DNA of 64,000 nt from CAZTAO01 sp964611645 (GCA_964611645.1 CAZTAO010000023.1:1-64000); one strand, 5' to 3'. Positions 34,074 to 43,866 are shown, numbered from the stretch's first letter. Numbers and translations are program-made. Notes: a model not told the origin generated them from the sequence alone.

Positions 34074-36710
34074 GTGCAAGTAGACATAGCCATACAATGG
34101 CAATCCGGCCCCGTCGAGGGGCAGATAGTAATGCTCAACGGAAGCCTCATCGGTGGCAGGGTTGCCGCAGGCCAAGGCAGCTTTGAGATATGCGGCTTCG
34201 GCATCGAATCTCAGGGACCGTGCAGGCTGGAACTGAGCATCGAGGCAGATAACCTCCAGCCAGGCGCGCATCCGACTATGGTCAAGATGGAAACGGCCAC
34301 AAACCCGTTCACATTCTTCCTGCGCGATGTCGGTTCGGCATTCCCGATTTGGATACCGGCTTATGAAGTAACCGTCACGCCCGCGGAAGACCCTCGCGAC
34401 TACCGTCAGATAGTGAAAGCTATCGACGCAATGGGCCTGCAGAGCAAGGCCCAGCAGATCAACTCGGAGCCTGAACAGACCTGGGACGATGCCGCGGCCA
34501 ATTGCCGCGAGCTTATCCATCCCGCTTGGATGGGTATCTCTCGGGACATTCGAGTTTTCGAGACCGGCCTCCGGAAGCCGATGGTCTATACCGATTGGGT
34601 CTGCCCGCGCTGGCATGGCCGCGGATACTTCTGGCCGGAAGAGGACTATACCAGCGGTCGCTACGGGTTCCTTGCCGGGCGTGGTTGGAACTGCACCGAG
34701 GTGGTCGAGCGGCGGTTGGACGAAGGCGTTCTGCCAATACAGCACGTGGCCAGAACAGACGACGACATCCGCTACGACCATGTCTCGTTTGTCACCCTTG
34801 AGAAGAGCACTCTCACGCCGGAAGCTATCAGGGGGACTCACTACCTTGTAGCCGACGGGATGGCGGCCTGCTGCGCTCTCAATGAGGAGCAGATGAAGAC
34901 GTTCCTCGAGCTCAAAGTCCCGGAGCTTGAGCGCGAAGAGGAGACAATCTTCTGCTGCAGGATTACGGCCACCAATATGGCTGCGACCCCCAGGCACGCG
35001 TTCTTCAAGACCATCTACCCCTGCGGCACTGGCTGGGGAGACTCGTTCCCTCACACGTTCGATCGCGAGAATGGCTGCAGCAGTCTGGAAGGTTCCGACC
35101 TTGTTTATGGCATCTCCAAGCTGGACGGCAAGCCGCTGGGTCAGGAGGAGATTTCCATACTTCTCCAGCCGGGGCAGAGCACGGTCTATGAGTTCATCCT
35201 CCCGCACCAGCCGATATCCCTGGATCGCGCCAAGAAGCTGGGCGAGCACGACATACTCAAGCTCCTGGACGAGGTCCGCAAGTTCTGGAATGATAAGCTG
35301 GATGCGGCGGCCGATATACGACTCCCCGAGAAGCGGATAGAGGAGATGCTCAAGGCAGGGCTTCTCCACATAGACCAGACCACCTACGGCCTGGAACCCG
35401 ACGGGATCCTCGCCATATCAAACGGTATGTACAGTTCCCTGGCGCAGGAAACCTGGCTCAATGTGGCTTGGTTCGACTCCCTCGGCTTGCACAGTCTCGC
35501 CCGACGTGGTATTAACTTCTTCCTCTCCAAGCAGGACGAAACGGGGTTCATCCAGAACTTCGAGGGCTACATCGGCGACCCCGGCGCGGTGCTCTACTCC
35601 GTGGGCGAGCACTATCGCTACACGCGCGATGAAGCCTGGGCGGTGGAGGTCGGCCCGGCGGTGAGAAAGACCTGCGATTGGATTGTCGGCGCTCGCCAGA
35701 AGAGCAAGACCGACGAGTTCAGGAAACGTGGATATGGGATGATCCGGGGCAAGGTCGCCGACCCGCCGGACGACGAGTTCATCTACATGCTCAATGCCTT
35801 TGCCTGCACCGGCCTCTTCAGATCAGCCGAACTGCTCGCCAAGTCCGACCCCCAGTACTCAGCCTACATAGCCAAGGAAGCAGAGTCCTATAAAGCGGAC
35901 ATCCTCGAATCGTTCGCAGCGTCGTTTGCGAGTGGGCCTGTGGTCCCGCTGGGGAGTGGCGCCTGGTGTCCGACCACCGCTCCCTGGGCTGGCGCAATCG
36001 GGCCGAAGTGCCTGTTTGTCGATGGCAAGAACTGGTGGACACACGCCACAATCAGCGGCCGCGACGATATGATCGGCCCATTGCACATGGTCTCCGAAGA
36101 GATAGTTGGGCCTCACGAGACAACTGCCACGATGATGCTGGATTACCACACGGATATGCTCTTCTCCCGCAACATGGGCGGCAGCCAACCTTACCTGAGC
36201 AGGCACTATTATGTCCACCTGCTCCGCGACGAGGTGAAGCTGTTCCTGAAGGCCTATTACAATACGTTCGCCGCGCTTGCCGACCGCTCCACATACTTCT
36301 TCTGGGAGCACCTCTACCACGAGAGTCCCAACAAGACCCACGAGCAGGCCGAGTTCCTGCTCCAGACCAGGTTGATGCTGTACCTGGAAGACGGCGACGC
36401 TCTCTACATGCTGCGAGGCGCGCCGAGGGCATGGCTGGAGGATGGCAAGAGGATCGATCTCAAGAACGTGGTAAGCTACTTCGGCAAGCTCTCGGCCTCG
36501 ATTGTCTCAAGGCTTAACGAGGGATTCATAGAGGCCGAGCTGACGTGCGAATCCGACCACAAGCCCGGCACAGTCGTGATCCGACTCCCTCATCCCAACA
36601 ACCGCTTGGCTGTCAGGGTAGAGGGCGGCGAATATGACCCGAAGACGGAGTCGATTGTGGTCAAGAACTTCACAGGCAAAGCCAAAGTAAGGGCGTATTT
36701 CCAGGCATAA
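34074..36710 (+). CDS. probable alpha-toroid glycosidase-like protein with small N-terminal domain
   Basis: An 878-aa cytoplasmic protein that I cannot place in a named family. Residues 1-110 match the stand-alone protein at 26532. A beta-rich section follows to about 400. From about 420 on, a six-hairpin-type helical barrel pattern appears (NGMYSSLAQETWLNVAWFDSLG, WAVEVGPAVRKTCDWI, ARQKSKTDE, then PHETTATMM). This fold is used by GH15, GH37, GH63 and related enzymes. Glu and Asp in these blocks are candidate catalytic residues. GTG 34074, with AAGGAGC eight bases upstream, is preferred over ATG 34047, as it makes the N-terminus match the paralogous domain. It closes the carbohydrate locus. 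Confidence 0.78.
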   Translation: MQVDIAIQWQSGPVEGQIVMLNGSLIGGRVAAGQGSFEICGFGIESQGPCRLELSIEADNLQPGAHPTMVKMETATNPFTFFLRDVGSAFPIWIPAYEVTVTPAEDPRDYRQIVKAIDAMGLQSKAQQINSEPEQTWDDAAANCRELIHPAWMGISRDIRVFETGLRKPMVYTDWVCPRWHGRGYFWPEEDYTSGRYGFLAGRGWNCTEVVERRLDEGVLPIQHVARTDDDIRYDHVSFVTLEKSTLTPEAIRGTHYLVADGMAACCALNEEQMKTFLELKVPELEREEETIFCCRITATNMAATPRHAFFKTIYPCGTGWGDSFPHTFDRENGCSSLEGSDLVYGISKLDGKPLGQEEISILLQPGQSTVYEFILPHQPISLDRAKKLGEHDILKLLDEVRKFWNDKLDAAADIRLPEKRIEEMLKAGLLHIDQTTYGLEPDGILAISNGMYSSLAQETWLNVAWFDSLGLHSLARRGINFFLSKQDETGFIQNFEGYIGDPGAVLYSVGEHYRYTRDEAWAVEVGPAVRKTCDWIVGARQKSKTDEFRKRGYGMIRGKVADPPDDEFIYMLNAFACTGLFRSAELLAKSDPQYSAYIAKEAESYKADILESFAASFASGPVVPLGSGAWCPTTAPWAGAIGPKCLFVDGKNWWTHATISGRDDMIGPLHMVSEEIVGPHETTATMMLDYHTDMLFSRNMGGSQPYLSRHYYVHLLRDEVKLFLKAYYNTFAALADRSTYFFWEHLYHESPNKTHEQAEFLLQTRLMLYLEDGDALYMLRGAPRAWLEDGKRIDLKNVVSYFGKLSASIVSRLNEGFIEAELTCESDHKPGTVVIRLPHPNNRLAVRVEGGEYDPKTESIVVKNFTGKAKVRAYFQA

Positions 36711-36743
36711 GGCTCCCGACTCAGGGATGCCAATGCAGGTCTC

Positions 36744-36785
36744 ATGCTGTTCTTCCGGGGCTGGAGTGTCCCGGAAGAACAGCAT
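36744..36785. other. perfect 16-bp stem hairpin between genes
   Basis: ATGCTGTTCTTCCGGG (36744-36759), a 10-nt loop and CCCGGAAGAACAGCAT (36770-36785). It is 25 bp before the TTG start of the next gene. No T-run follows, so it is not a standard terminator. It could protect the upstream mRNA or limit translation of the gene downstream. Confidence 0.85.
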
Positions 36786-36810
36786 CAGCAAGAGTAGCAG
36801 GGAGAAGTAG

Positions 36811-38283
36811 TTGAAACTCGTAGTAATATCAGACACACATTACAGGCGCGGGGAGAACGCTCCGGGAGATGCCCGGCGGACGGGAATCTCGGACATCCTG
36901 CTGCTTAAGGCGGTTAAGCGGGTCAACCGGTGGATCAAGCCGGACCTCACCATCCTCCTTGGCGATCTGATAGACTACGGCCCTGCTCCGGAAGCCATTG
37001 AAGAGCGGCGTCACCTGGCGGAGATTGTGGCTATGCTGGAAAGCCCGGTGATGGTCCTGCCGGGCAACCACGACGGCGACCCCGACGCCTTCTACGAGGC
37101 CTTCCCACGCCCACCGCAGACCCTCGACATCGGCGGAGTGCGGTTTGTCGGGTTCATCGACCGCGACGAAAGGGATTACCACGCCACCCGCAGCGAAGAG
37201 GATATCCGGCGGATGGCGGCCGCGCGGGTGGGGTGGGACGGCCCGCTGGTGTCGGTTCAGCACGTGCCGCTGTTCCAACCCGGAACAAGCAACAGCCCCT
37301 ATTGGTTCCTGAACCGTGACAAGGTGTGGTCTGCTTTTGAAGCTAACAACTACACCCTGTCCCTCAGCGGCCATTACCACGAGGGAGATGACCTGGTAAG
37401 CCGGGGCGCGGGGCCGGTGGTGATAGCGCCATCGCTGTGCGAACCGCCGTTCGCGTTTCTGGAGATAGACATCAATGGCGAGAGCGTCCGGACCCGCAGG
37501 CACGAACTTGCCTTGCCCTCCGAACTCAACCTCTTCGACAGTCACATCCACTCCCAGTTCGCCTACTGTGGCGAGAATATGGACATGCGGCTTTCCTCCA
37601 TCCTGGCGCGAGAACTCGGCCTCGGCGGCTTCGCTATCGTCGAACACACCGGGCAGCTTTACTTCGACAAAGACATATTCTGGAAAGCCGCGTTCATGCA
37701 GGACGGCCTGAACACCCAACACGGCAGGCAGGAGCGCATGCAGGCTTTCCTCACTCAGGCCCGGGAGTTCTGTCCGCCCGCTATACTGGGCTTGGAGATC
37801 GACTGCGACTACTCCGGCAGCCCTGTCATCCGATCCGAGGACGCGGCGGCAGTCCAACTCAGGCTCGGCGCAATCCACTGGCTGGAGGAGCTAAGAAAGC
37901 CGGAGCCGGACATCGAGCGGGCAGGGGAGGAGATGCTGCGGAGGCTCTCGACTTTCCTGGGCAGCGGCCTCGACATCCTCGCGCACCCGTTCCGGGCCTT
38001 CAAACGCTGCCCGGACGGCCCACCGCAGTGGCTTATGCCAAAGCTTGTCGCGCTCCTCAAAGAGCACAAAGTAGCCGCCGAGATCAACTTCCACACCCAG
38101 GTCACCACTCCGGAGTTTGTCACTCTGTGCCTCAACGAGGGAGTAAAACTAGCCCTCGGCAGCGACAGTCACAACCAATACGAGGTAGCCGAACTCTCCC
38201 CCCACCTCGCCCTCCTCAGAGAGTGCGGCTGCCGGGATTCCGACCTGCCACAAGTTCTGTGGAGACCTCACCCCTGCGCCTGA
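36811..38283 (+). CDS. fusion of a calcineurin-like metallophosphoesterase and a PHP-domain phosphoesterase
   Basis: Two metal-dependent phosphoesterase domains in one 490-aa cytoplasmic protein. Residues 1-230 have the metallophosphoesterase signatures: ISDTHY (D-x-H), LLGDLID, LPGNHDGD, SVQHVP and SGHYHEG. Residues 240-490 have the PHP signatures: FDSHIHSQF, VEHTG, GLEIDCDYSG, LAHPFR and LGSDSHNQYEVA. Both metal sites look complete. The TTG start has GGGAG upstream. A strong hairpin precedes it. The target could be a sugar phosphate, nucleotide or cyclic-nucleotide-like product; nothing in the sequence decides. Confidence 0.9.
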   Translation: MKLVVISDTHYRRGENAPGDARRTGISDILLLKAVKRVNRWIKPDLTILLGDLIDYGPAPEAIEERRHLAEIVAMLESPVMVLPGNHDGDPDAFYEAFPRPPQTLDIGGVRFVGFIDRDERDYHATRSEEDIRRMAAARVGWDGPLVSVQHVPLFQPGTSNSPYWFLNRDKVWSAFEANNYTLSLSGHYHEGDDLVSRGAGPVVIAPSLCEPPFAFLEIDINGESVRTRRHELALPSELNLFDSHIHSQFAYCGENMDMRLSSILARELGLGGFAIVEHTGQLYFDKDIFWKAAFMQDGLNTQHGRQERMQAFLTQAREFCPPAILGLEIDCDYSGSPVIRSEDAAAVQLRLGAIHWLEELRKPEPDIERAGEEMLRRLSTFLGSGLDILAHPFRAFKRCPDGPPQWLMPKLVALLKEHKVAAEINFHTQVTTPEFVTLCLNEGVKLALGSDSHNQYEVAELSPHLALLRECGCRDSDLPQVLWRPHPCA

Positions 38284-38311
38284 GAGCGGCATAGCGATTT
38301 GCCTCCGCCTA

Positions 38312-38340
38312 TTGACATTCGCCACGCATCGCTGTACAAC
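38312..38340 (+). promoter_or_regulatory. putative promoter of the DUF2339 gene
   Basis: TTGACA (38312-38317), a 17-nt spacer and TACAAC (38335-38340), 35 nt before the ATG. Confidence 0.55.
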
Positions 38341-38375
38341 ATAACCATAGTTGCGCGGGATCGGGGGCAAATGCC

Positions 38376-41195
38376 ATGGAATGGTTCGCACTGATTGTCG
38401 TTGGCGCACTCGCAATATGGGCCCTTCTGAAGGCGCAGGCTCTTGAAGAGCGACTGCACCGGATGGAGGAGTATCTGCGCGGGCTTTATCAGGCCGGATA
38501 CCTGAATGCTCCGGCCGCCAGGCCAGTGGAACCTTCGCAGTCGCCTGCAACAGCGCAGCCGCCGACCGTCGCGCCTCAGCAGACGCCGCCGGTTCCCTCC
38601 ACAGCGTCTGTCGCGCCACCCGTTGTGCAGGTCTCCGAACCGGAACGCGAACCAGTTGAGGCCTATTCTTCCGCAGCTTTGCCGGTGGAGCCGGATCAGC
38701 CCCTTACCTACGAGGAACAGCCCCAGGCTGTGTCATCCTTCACCCAGCAACAACCTCCGCCGACCCGGACGCAAGCCCAGCCGGCCACACCGGGGACTTC
38801 GGAACAGTGGGAAGCGCTGCTGGGAGGCAACTGGCTTAACCGGATCGGAGCCGTCGCGCTGCTGATCGGGCTGGCCTTCCTGATCAAGTACGCGTTCGAC
38901 AACGGCTGGATCCAGCCCTGGCTGCTGATAGCTGCGGGTATGGTTTTTGGAGCTTCTCTCCTCTTCGCAGCGGACCACTTCCGGAAACGAGAGGCCGCTG
39001 TATTTGCGCAGGGCCTTGTGGGGGCGGGTGTCTCCATCCTGTACCTTTCTTCCTATGCCTCGTTCAACCTGTATCATCTTGTCTCTCAGATGACGGCGAT
39101 CGCCCTGATGTCTGCCGTCACGGTTGTGGCCATCACCCAGGCGCTGCGCTACGACTCGATCACAGTGTCGATCGTAGGGCTTCTGGGAGGCTTCCTCACA
39201 CCGGCTGTTCTCAGTTCCGGTGGCGCAGACCCCGGCGGTTACGGAGTGCTCACCTACGTCACACTCCTGGATATCGGCTTGGTGGTGGTGGCTGTCTACA
39301 AGCCACGGTGGCTATCTCTCCACGGGCTTAGTCTTGTAGCCACGTACATCTACTATGGCGTCTGGTACAGCGGACACACCACTCCGGCCATGGCTCTCTT
39401 CTTCCTGACTGTGTTCTGGGCGCTTTTCTACTTCGTTGACGCATTCAGCGCCGTCCAGCGTTGGCAGGAGAACACGGGGATACGCGCGGCGCTGGGGGTA
39501 ATCAACAGCGCTGTGCACTACGGTTTCCTGTATTTCCTGCTCGCGGATCGCTTCCCGGGAACTGAGGTCTGGGCTACAGTCGGGTTGGCTGTGGTCTACG
39601 GTGCGGTCGCGCAGCAGGTCGGAACGGTCTCCAAGGGGGTTGCACTGTTCGTGCCCAGATATGTGATCACCACAGTGCTGCTTCTGATGATCGCGGCGGC
39701 TATCGAGTTCTCGGGATACCGACTGGTCATTGCGTGGGCGCTTGAGGCGCTCGCGGTGGCGTGGGCGGGACTGTACTTCAAGAAAGCGTATGTATGGATT
39801 TCTGCGCTCGCTATAGCGTCAGTCGCATTGATCCGCCTCCTATTGGTGGACGGGGTGTTTGCATTCGAGCCTGCGGCAGCTTTTGTTCCGATCTTCAGCG
39901 AGCGTTTCCTCGCGTTCCTGGTCCTTTCGGCCGCATTGGGGCTAACTGCATGGCTTTTCAGCAGCAGTGAGGAGCGGACAGGCGTTACCGCATTTGTGCT
40001 GCACTATGTCTGGCTGTCCTTGGTCTTTACGCTGATAACGGTGGAGATCAATGACCACTACCGCGCACTCGCCGCGCAGAACCAGTGGGCGGTGCAGCCT
40101 GGCTACAGCTATGCTCGCCCGATGGCCCTCGCCGCAGCCTGGATTCTCTATTCACTCCCGCTGGTCTGGATAGGTCTGCGCGGGCGGCTGCGACCTATGG
40201 TGTATTCGGGTCTGGTGGGCTTTGGGCTTGCTCTGATATTCGTTGCTTTCCAGGGCAGGACGTTCACACCTCTCTATAGCTACCTGCCGCTGGTGAACCT
40301 GAGAGCCGGGATGTTCATTCTGGCCATTGCAGGGCTGCTCATTCTTCGCTTCTGGCTGTCGGCGCAGCGCGATGAACTGGCCTGGTTCTCTGATTCCGAG
40401 AGCGTGTTTCGGCTTGCGGCAGTGTGGGCAGGTTTCGAGTTGGTGACCGTCGAGGTTATCGACTCGATGAGCAAATACGCGCAGGGGCTGCCGGAGCTTT
40501 GGGCAACGACCGCCATTGCAGCGGCCGTCTCATGGATGCTGTTTTCTCTGCCGTGTGTCTGGCACGGGGTGCGCAAGACCAGGTCCGACCTCCTGTACTC
40601 AGGGCTGATCATGGCCGCACTGGCGACATTCGTGCACGTCCTCGTGGGGTTCACGACCGGACCCATAGCAGGCTATCTTCCGCTGCTGAACTTGCGCGCG
40701 GCCGCGTTCGCGATTGTGGCTCTGGGTCTTCTGGCGCATCATCAGTGGCTGGCGCAGGCCGGGGAAAGCGCGCCGTGGTATGCGGGCATGCGGGGGTTCA
40801 TTCCGGCGGTTGTGGCGCTGCTGGTCTTTGAACTGGTGACAGCGGACATCTGGGACTTCTTCCAGCAGCGTCTCAACCTGATACTGACGGGACAAGGATA
40901 CGGACCTGCCGCCGAGAGCCTCAACAGCCAGCGGCAGTCGGCGCTTTCCGCGGGTTGGGTGATCTACTCGATCATACTGATGGGCGTGGGCATCTGGCGG
41001 CGCGTGCGCGCGGTGCGGCTGGTGGCTTTGGGGCTATTCTACCTGTCCATAGCCAAAGTCTTCCTTTACGACGTTTCGTCTCTCGAACCACTCTACCGCA
41101 TCGTCTCATTCCTGGTACTGGGGGTCATTCTCCTGGCAACATCCTATCTCTGCACAAGGTATCGTGATTACGTCCTAGGCCCCGCCGGCGACTGA
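38376..41195 (+). CDS. DUF2339-family polytopic membrane protein
   Basis: A 939-aa integral membrane protein. An N-terminal membrane anchor (WFALIVVGALAIWALL) is followed by a short helical stretch (LEERLHRMEEYLRGLY), a Pro/Gln-rich linker (about 45-140), the family's signature block (WEALLGGNWLNRIGAVALLIG, GLAFLIKYAFDNGW), then well over 15 hydrophobic helices to the C-terminus (LGLFYLSIAKVFLYDVSSLEPLYRI as a span). Function of the family is unknown; it is often linked to the cell envelope. It has its own promoter at 38312 and a GGGGG tract near the start. It precedes three tandem lipoprotein genes. Confidence 0.93.
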   Translation: MEWFALIVVGALAIWALLKAQALEERLHRMEEYLRGLYQAGYLNAPAARPVEPSQSPATAQPPTVAPQQTPPVPSTASVAPPVVQVSEPEREPVEAYSSAALPVEPDQPLTYEEQPQAVSSFTQQQPPPTRTQAQPATPGTSEQWEALLGGNWLNRIGAVALLIGLAFLIKYAFDNGWIQPWLLIAAGMVFGASLLFAADHFRKREAAVFAQGLVGAGVSILYLSSYASFNLYHLVSQMTAIALMSAVTVVAITQALRYDSITVSIVGLLGGFLTPAVLSSGGADPGGYGVLTYVTLLDIGLVVVAVYKPRWLSLHGLSLVATYIYYGVWYSGHTTPAMALFFLTVFWALFYFVDAFSAVQRWQENTGIRAALGVINSAVHYGFLYFLLADRFPGTEVWATVGLAVVYGAVAQQVGTVSKGVALFVPRYVITTVLLLMIAAAIEFSGYRLVIAWALEALAVAWAGLYFKKAYVWISALAIASVALIRLLLVDGVFAFEPAAAFVPIFSERFLAFLVLSAALGLTAWLFSSSEERTGVTAFVLHYVWLSLVFTLITVEINDHYRALAAQNQWAVQPGYSYARPMALAAAWILYSLPLVWIGLRGRLRPMVYSGLVGFGLALIFVAFQGRTFTPLYSYLPLVNLRAGMFILAIAGLLILRFWLSAQRDELAWFSDSESVFRLAAVWAGFELVTVEVIDSMSKYAQGLPELWATTAIAAAVSWMLFSLPCVWHGVRKTRSDLLYSGLIMAALATFVHVLVGFTTGPIAGYLPLLNLRAAAFAIVALGLLAHHQWLAQAGESAPWYAGMRGFIPAVVALLVFELVTADIWDFFQQRLNLILTGQGYGPAAESLNSQRQSALSAGWVIYSIILMGVGIWRRVRAVRLVALGLFYLSIAKVFLYDVSSLEPLYRIVSFLVLGVILLATSYLCTRYRDYVLGPAGD

Positions 41196-41312
41196 GCCAC
41201 AATGCCCCGTCCGGCCTATCAGCAAGGCTGGGACTGTAAGGCACAGAGAGTAGGGGTCGCTCCCTTCGCGCCCTCTGCTCTCTGCTCTCTGCCCTCCGCT
41301 CTCAGTTCGCAA

Positions 41313-41341
41313 TTGACATAAGCCCTCCAAAGCAGTAACCT
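41313..41341 (+). promoter_or_regulatory. putative promoter of the tandem lipoprotein genes
   Basis: TTGACA (41313-41318), a 17-nt spacer and TAACCT (41336-41341), about 44 nt before the first ATG. Just upstream (41269-41310) is a CTCTGCTCTCTGCCCTCCGC tandem. Confidence 0.6.
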
Positions 41342-41384
41342 AAACCAAGCTAAGGAAACACACGCAGTAGTTGGAGGCCCTTCA

Positions 41385-42605
41385 ATGAAGAAAGCCGCAC
41401 TTATCGTGATCTGCCTGGTTCTGGTGTTCGCCTTCTCAGGCTGCAAGCGGAAGGCTCAACCGGGTGCGCAGACCCCCACGCCGACACCGGTTGTCCAGCC
41501 TCAAGACAGTCTCCCAATCATCGACATCAAGTCAGACGTCGCGCGGATTTCGATATCCCCCAACTACCAGACCCTAGCATTACAAACCAAGTCTGAAGAC
41601 GGCATCGACGCCAAAATCATTCTGTTTTCCATGGAAACTCGGAAGGTTGTCGCGACGGCCACCGTAGACATCTCGATGAATGATCGCATTCAATGGTCTC
41701 CGGATTCCAAGCGGTTGGTTGCCGCAGGCACGTATCCGAAGCCAGGCGAAGGCCAGATCGTGGTGATGGAGGCTACAGGCAAGGTCAGGCATTTCGAGAC
41801 AGCCAAGGGGTTGGGTGATGCCCAGTTCAGGGCGAAGGAGTCTTCGAAGATTGTCTTCGTTTCCGGGGACGCAATAAGGGAAATCGACATTCCCACGGGT
41901 AGGCAAACGAAGTTGGCGGGAGTTCCCAAGGGGTTCCTCGGACTCGTCCACTTCCGAGGATATGACTGTTGTGCAGAGCGTGACGCCGGTACGGATATAC
42001 ATCACCCCGGCAACCTTAGAGTTCGTAGCGTGGATTCGGGCAGAATGTTGTTCAGCATGACGTTGGGCGATATGAGGTGGGACTCCTATCACATTGACTT
42101 CTCACCTGATAGCAGGTGGTTTGCGCTATGGAGACAGGCTTCAGCGAGCACCCCGCTTCTGATCGGTAGTGTGAAGCACGCTGACATGGTCATGCGCTAT
42201 CCGTACGTTTCCTCCTACAACAGACACGCTGTCGACACGAATCTCGGTGTTCAATGGCGTCCTGAGACGTCGCCTGGCGATTACCAGAGCGACGCGCTGG
42301 TCATTGATGAATGGAATACCGCGACCGCGATAAACCTCAAATCCGGCGCAGTCCAGCTATGGGAGTACCCCCATACTATGACGTGGTGGAGAGAGAAGCC
42401 TGGCGAGGAGAATATTATGATAGTGTCGCGACACGCCGGCCTCTATATCGGTGTAATTGCAGGCCCTTACGGCGGAATGATCCTGGACGAAATGCCGGAA
42501 TCAGTCCAACTGTCGTCGGGTATGGGCATGATAGCCCGCTTCCGCAAACAAGGCCAACTGGTGACCGCGCAGCCCGACGACCAGCCCGGACAGGAGGCCC
42601 AGTGA
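41385..42605 (+). CDS. lipoprotein with WD40/PD40-like propeller repeats, copy 1 of 3
   Basis: A 406-aa lipoprotein (VFAFSGC lipobox), then a Pro/Thr linker and a propeller-like body with PDSK/PDSR motifs (IQWSPDSKRLVAAG, IDFSPDSRWFALW), each in a blade. It shares with the next two proteins the order LPIID, ISPN..LALQT, IILFSM..RK, IVVMEA.GKVRHF, FRAKES, I.EIDI.TG, HFRGYDC and GMIARFRK at the end. It lacks the PGEEKN insert of the others and is the most divergent. Start ATG has GGAGG. The stop TGA overlaps the next ATG (ATGA type), so the two are translationally coupled. Role unknown; surface attachment is implied. Confidence 0.85.
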   Translation: MKKAALIVICLVLVFAFSGCKRKAQPGAQTPTPTPVVQPQDSLPIIDIKSDVARISISPNYQTLALQTKSEDGIDAKIILFSMETRKVVATATVDISMNDRIQWSPDSKRLVAAGTYPKPGEGQIVVMEATGKVRHFETAKGLGDAQFRAKESSKIVFVSGDAIREIDIPTGRQTKLAGVPKGFLGLVHFRGYDCCAERDAGTDIHHPGNLRVRSVDSGRMLFSMTLGDMRWDSYHIDFSPDSRWFALWRQASASTPLLIGSVKHADMVMRYPYVSSYNRHAVDTNLGVQWRPETSPGDYQSDALVIDEWNTATAINLKSGAVQLWEYPHTMTWWREKPGEENIMIVSRHAGLYIGVIAGPYGGMILDEMPESVQLSSGMGMIARFRKQGQLVTAQPDDQPGQEAQ

Positions 42606-43837
42606 TGAAGAGAGCAGCAATAGTCCCGATAATCCTTGCCATTGTATTCGCCTTGTCCGGATGCAATAAGGCCCCTGAACCCGTCGCCCAAGCGCCTGCG
42701 CCTGTGCCGGTGGTTGAACCGACGCCTACAGAGACTGCTTCGACTGAGTCTCCCAAGCTGCCAGGCGAAGAGAAGAACCTGCCGGTTATCGACCTGAACT
42801 CGAGCGTGGAGACCATCCACCTGTCCCCCGACCACAGCCTGCTTGCTCTACTGACGCAGTACCAGAACCCTGTCGATTCTGAGTTGCTACTGTTTTCGAT
42901 GAAAGACCATAGACTCATCGGTCGCACGTCCGCAAGCACTCAGCACCCTGAGTGGTCGCTCGACTCGAAGAGAGTGGTTGCGACTGACGGCCAGAGTCTG
43001 GTGGTGATGGAGCGTAGCGGCAGGGTGAGTAGGTTCAAGGCCGATACCCAGAGCTTCCAGTTCAGGGCGAAGGACTCGTTCGCGATAATGTACACGTGGC
43101 AGCCTGGCAGCGACTCCAAGTACCAATACCGGATTAGCGAGTTGGACATCAGGACAGGCAAACGGAGGGATTTTGCGAGCGCGCCCAGCGAATATGCGGG
43201 TCTTACCCACTTCAGAGGTCAGGATTGCTATGCCGAGTACGGGTTCAACAAGAGCAGATACCACGCATGGAAACTCAGAGTTCGCAGTGTTGACACGCGG
43301 AGAATCTTGCTTGAGATCCCCCTCGGCGGGATTGACAGCGATGGCATTTGGGTCGATTTCTCGCCCGATAGCAAATGGATTGCCCTGCAGTGGGCGGTTT
43401 CTCAGAGCAATATGCTCAATATTGGTAATGTAAAAGATGCCAAGAGGTTGATGACGGATGAATACGTCGGCGCCTACAATGGTTCGACTACGAATGGCGG
43501 CTATTGGGTGGATTGGTTCGACTCGTCGGAACCGCCCACTCAGGCGCTCATCTGCGATTACAGCGGCACCACGGCCATCGGGCTCCACAGTGGCTATGTC
43601 TACCTACACGAATACGAGGGCCGCTGTATGGCCGGCCTGAAACCCGACGGATACGGTAGCGGGGTAGTCGTGGTAGACGACAAAGGCATCCGCATCGACA
43701 AGTTTGCGCCACCCGGCCACGGGCCTGAAACCATGGCGGAAGTATATGCGAAAGACCCTGGCGTGGATCGCGACCCCGACATCGGCATGATCGCCAAGTT
43801 CCGAATAAAGCCCGCGCCGAAGCCGGAGGGCGAGTGA
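42605..43837 (+). CDS. lipoprotein with WD40/PD40-like propeller repeats, copy 2 of 3
   Basis: A 410-aa paralog of the previous protein (lipobox VFALSGC, Pro/Thr-rich linker to about residue 45, KLPGEEKNLPVID). Blades show LSPDHSLLALL, EWSLDSKRVVAT, SLVVMERSGRV, FRAKDSF, ISELDIRTGKRRDF, THFRGQDCYAE, VDFSPDSKWIALQW and a GMIAKFRIK C-terminus. The start ATG at 42605 overlaps the previous stop by one base; longer in-frame extensions upstream lie in the body of copy 1 and are not used. A strict lipoprotein signal begins exactly at this ATG. Function unknown. Confidence 0.88.
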   Translation: MKRAAIVPIILAIVFALSGCNKAPEPVAQAPAPVPVVEPTPTETASTESPKLPGEEKNLPVIDLNSSVETIHLSPDHSLLALLTQYQNPVDSELLLFSMKDHRLIGRTSASTQHPEWSLDSKRVVATDGQSLVVMERSGRVSRFKADTQSFQFRAKDSFAIMYTWQPGSDSKYQYRISELDIRTGKRRDFASAPSEYAGLTHFRGQDCYAEYGFNKSRYHAWKLRVRSVDTRRILLEIPLGGIDSDGIWVDFSPDSKWIALQWAVSQSNMLNIGNVKDAKRLMTDEYVGAYNGSTTNGGYWVDWFDSSEPPTQALICDYSGTTAIGLHSGYVYLHEYEGRCMAGLKPDGYGSGVVVVDDKGIRIDKFAPPGHGPETMAEVYAKDPGVDRDPDIGMIAKFRIKPAPKPEGE

Positions 43838-43866
43838 CCGACCTACATTAGCGGAGGAGTCTTGCG

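Noticed and set aside
33918..35369. Open 483-codon minus-strand frame
   Set aside because: Shadow of the 878-aa gene, with low-complexity hydrophobic sequence and no domain.
42311..42604. N-terminal extension of lipoprotein copy 2
   Set aside because: It overlaps copy 1, and a complete lipoprotein signal starts at ATG 42605.
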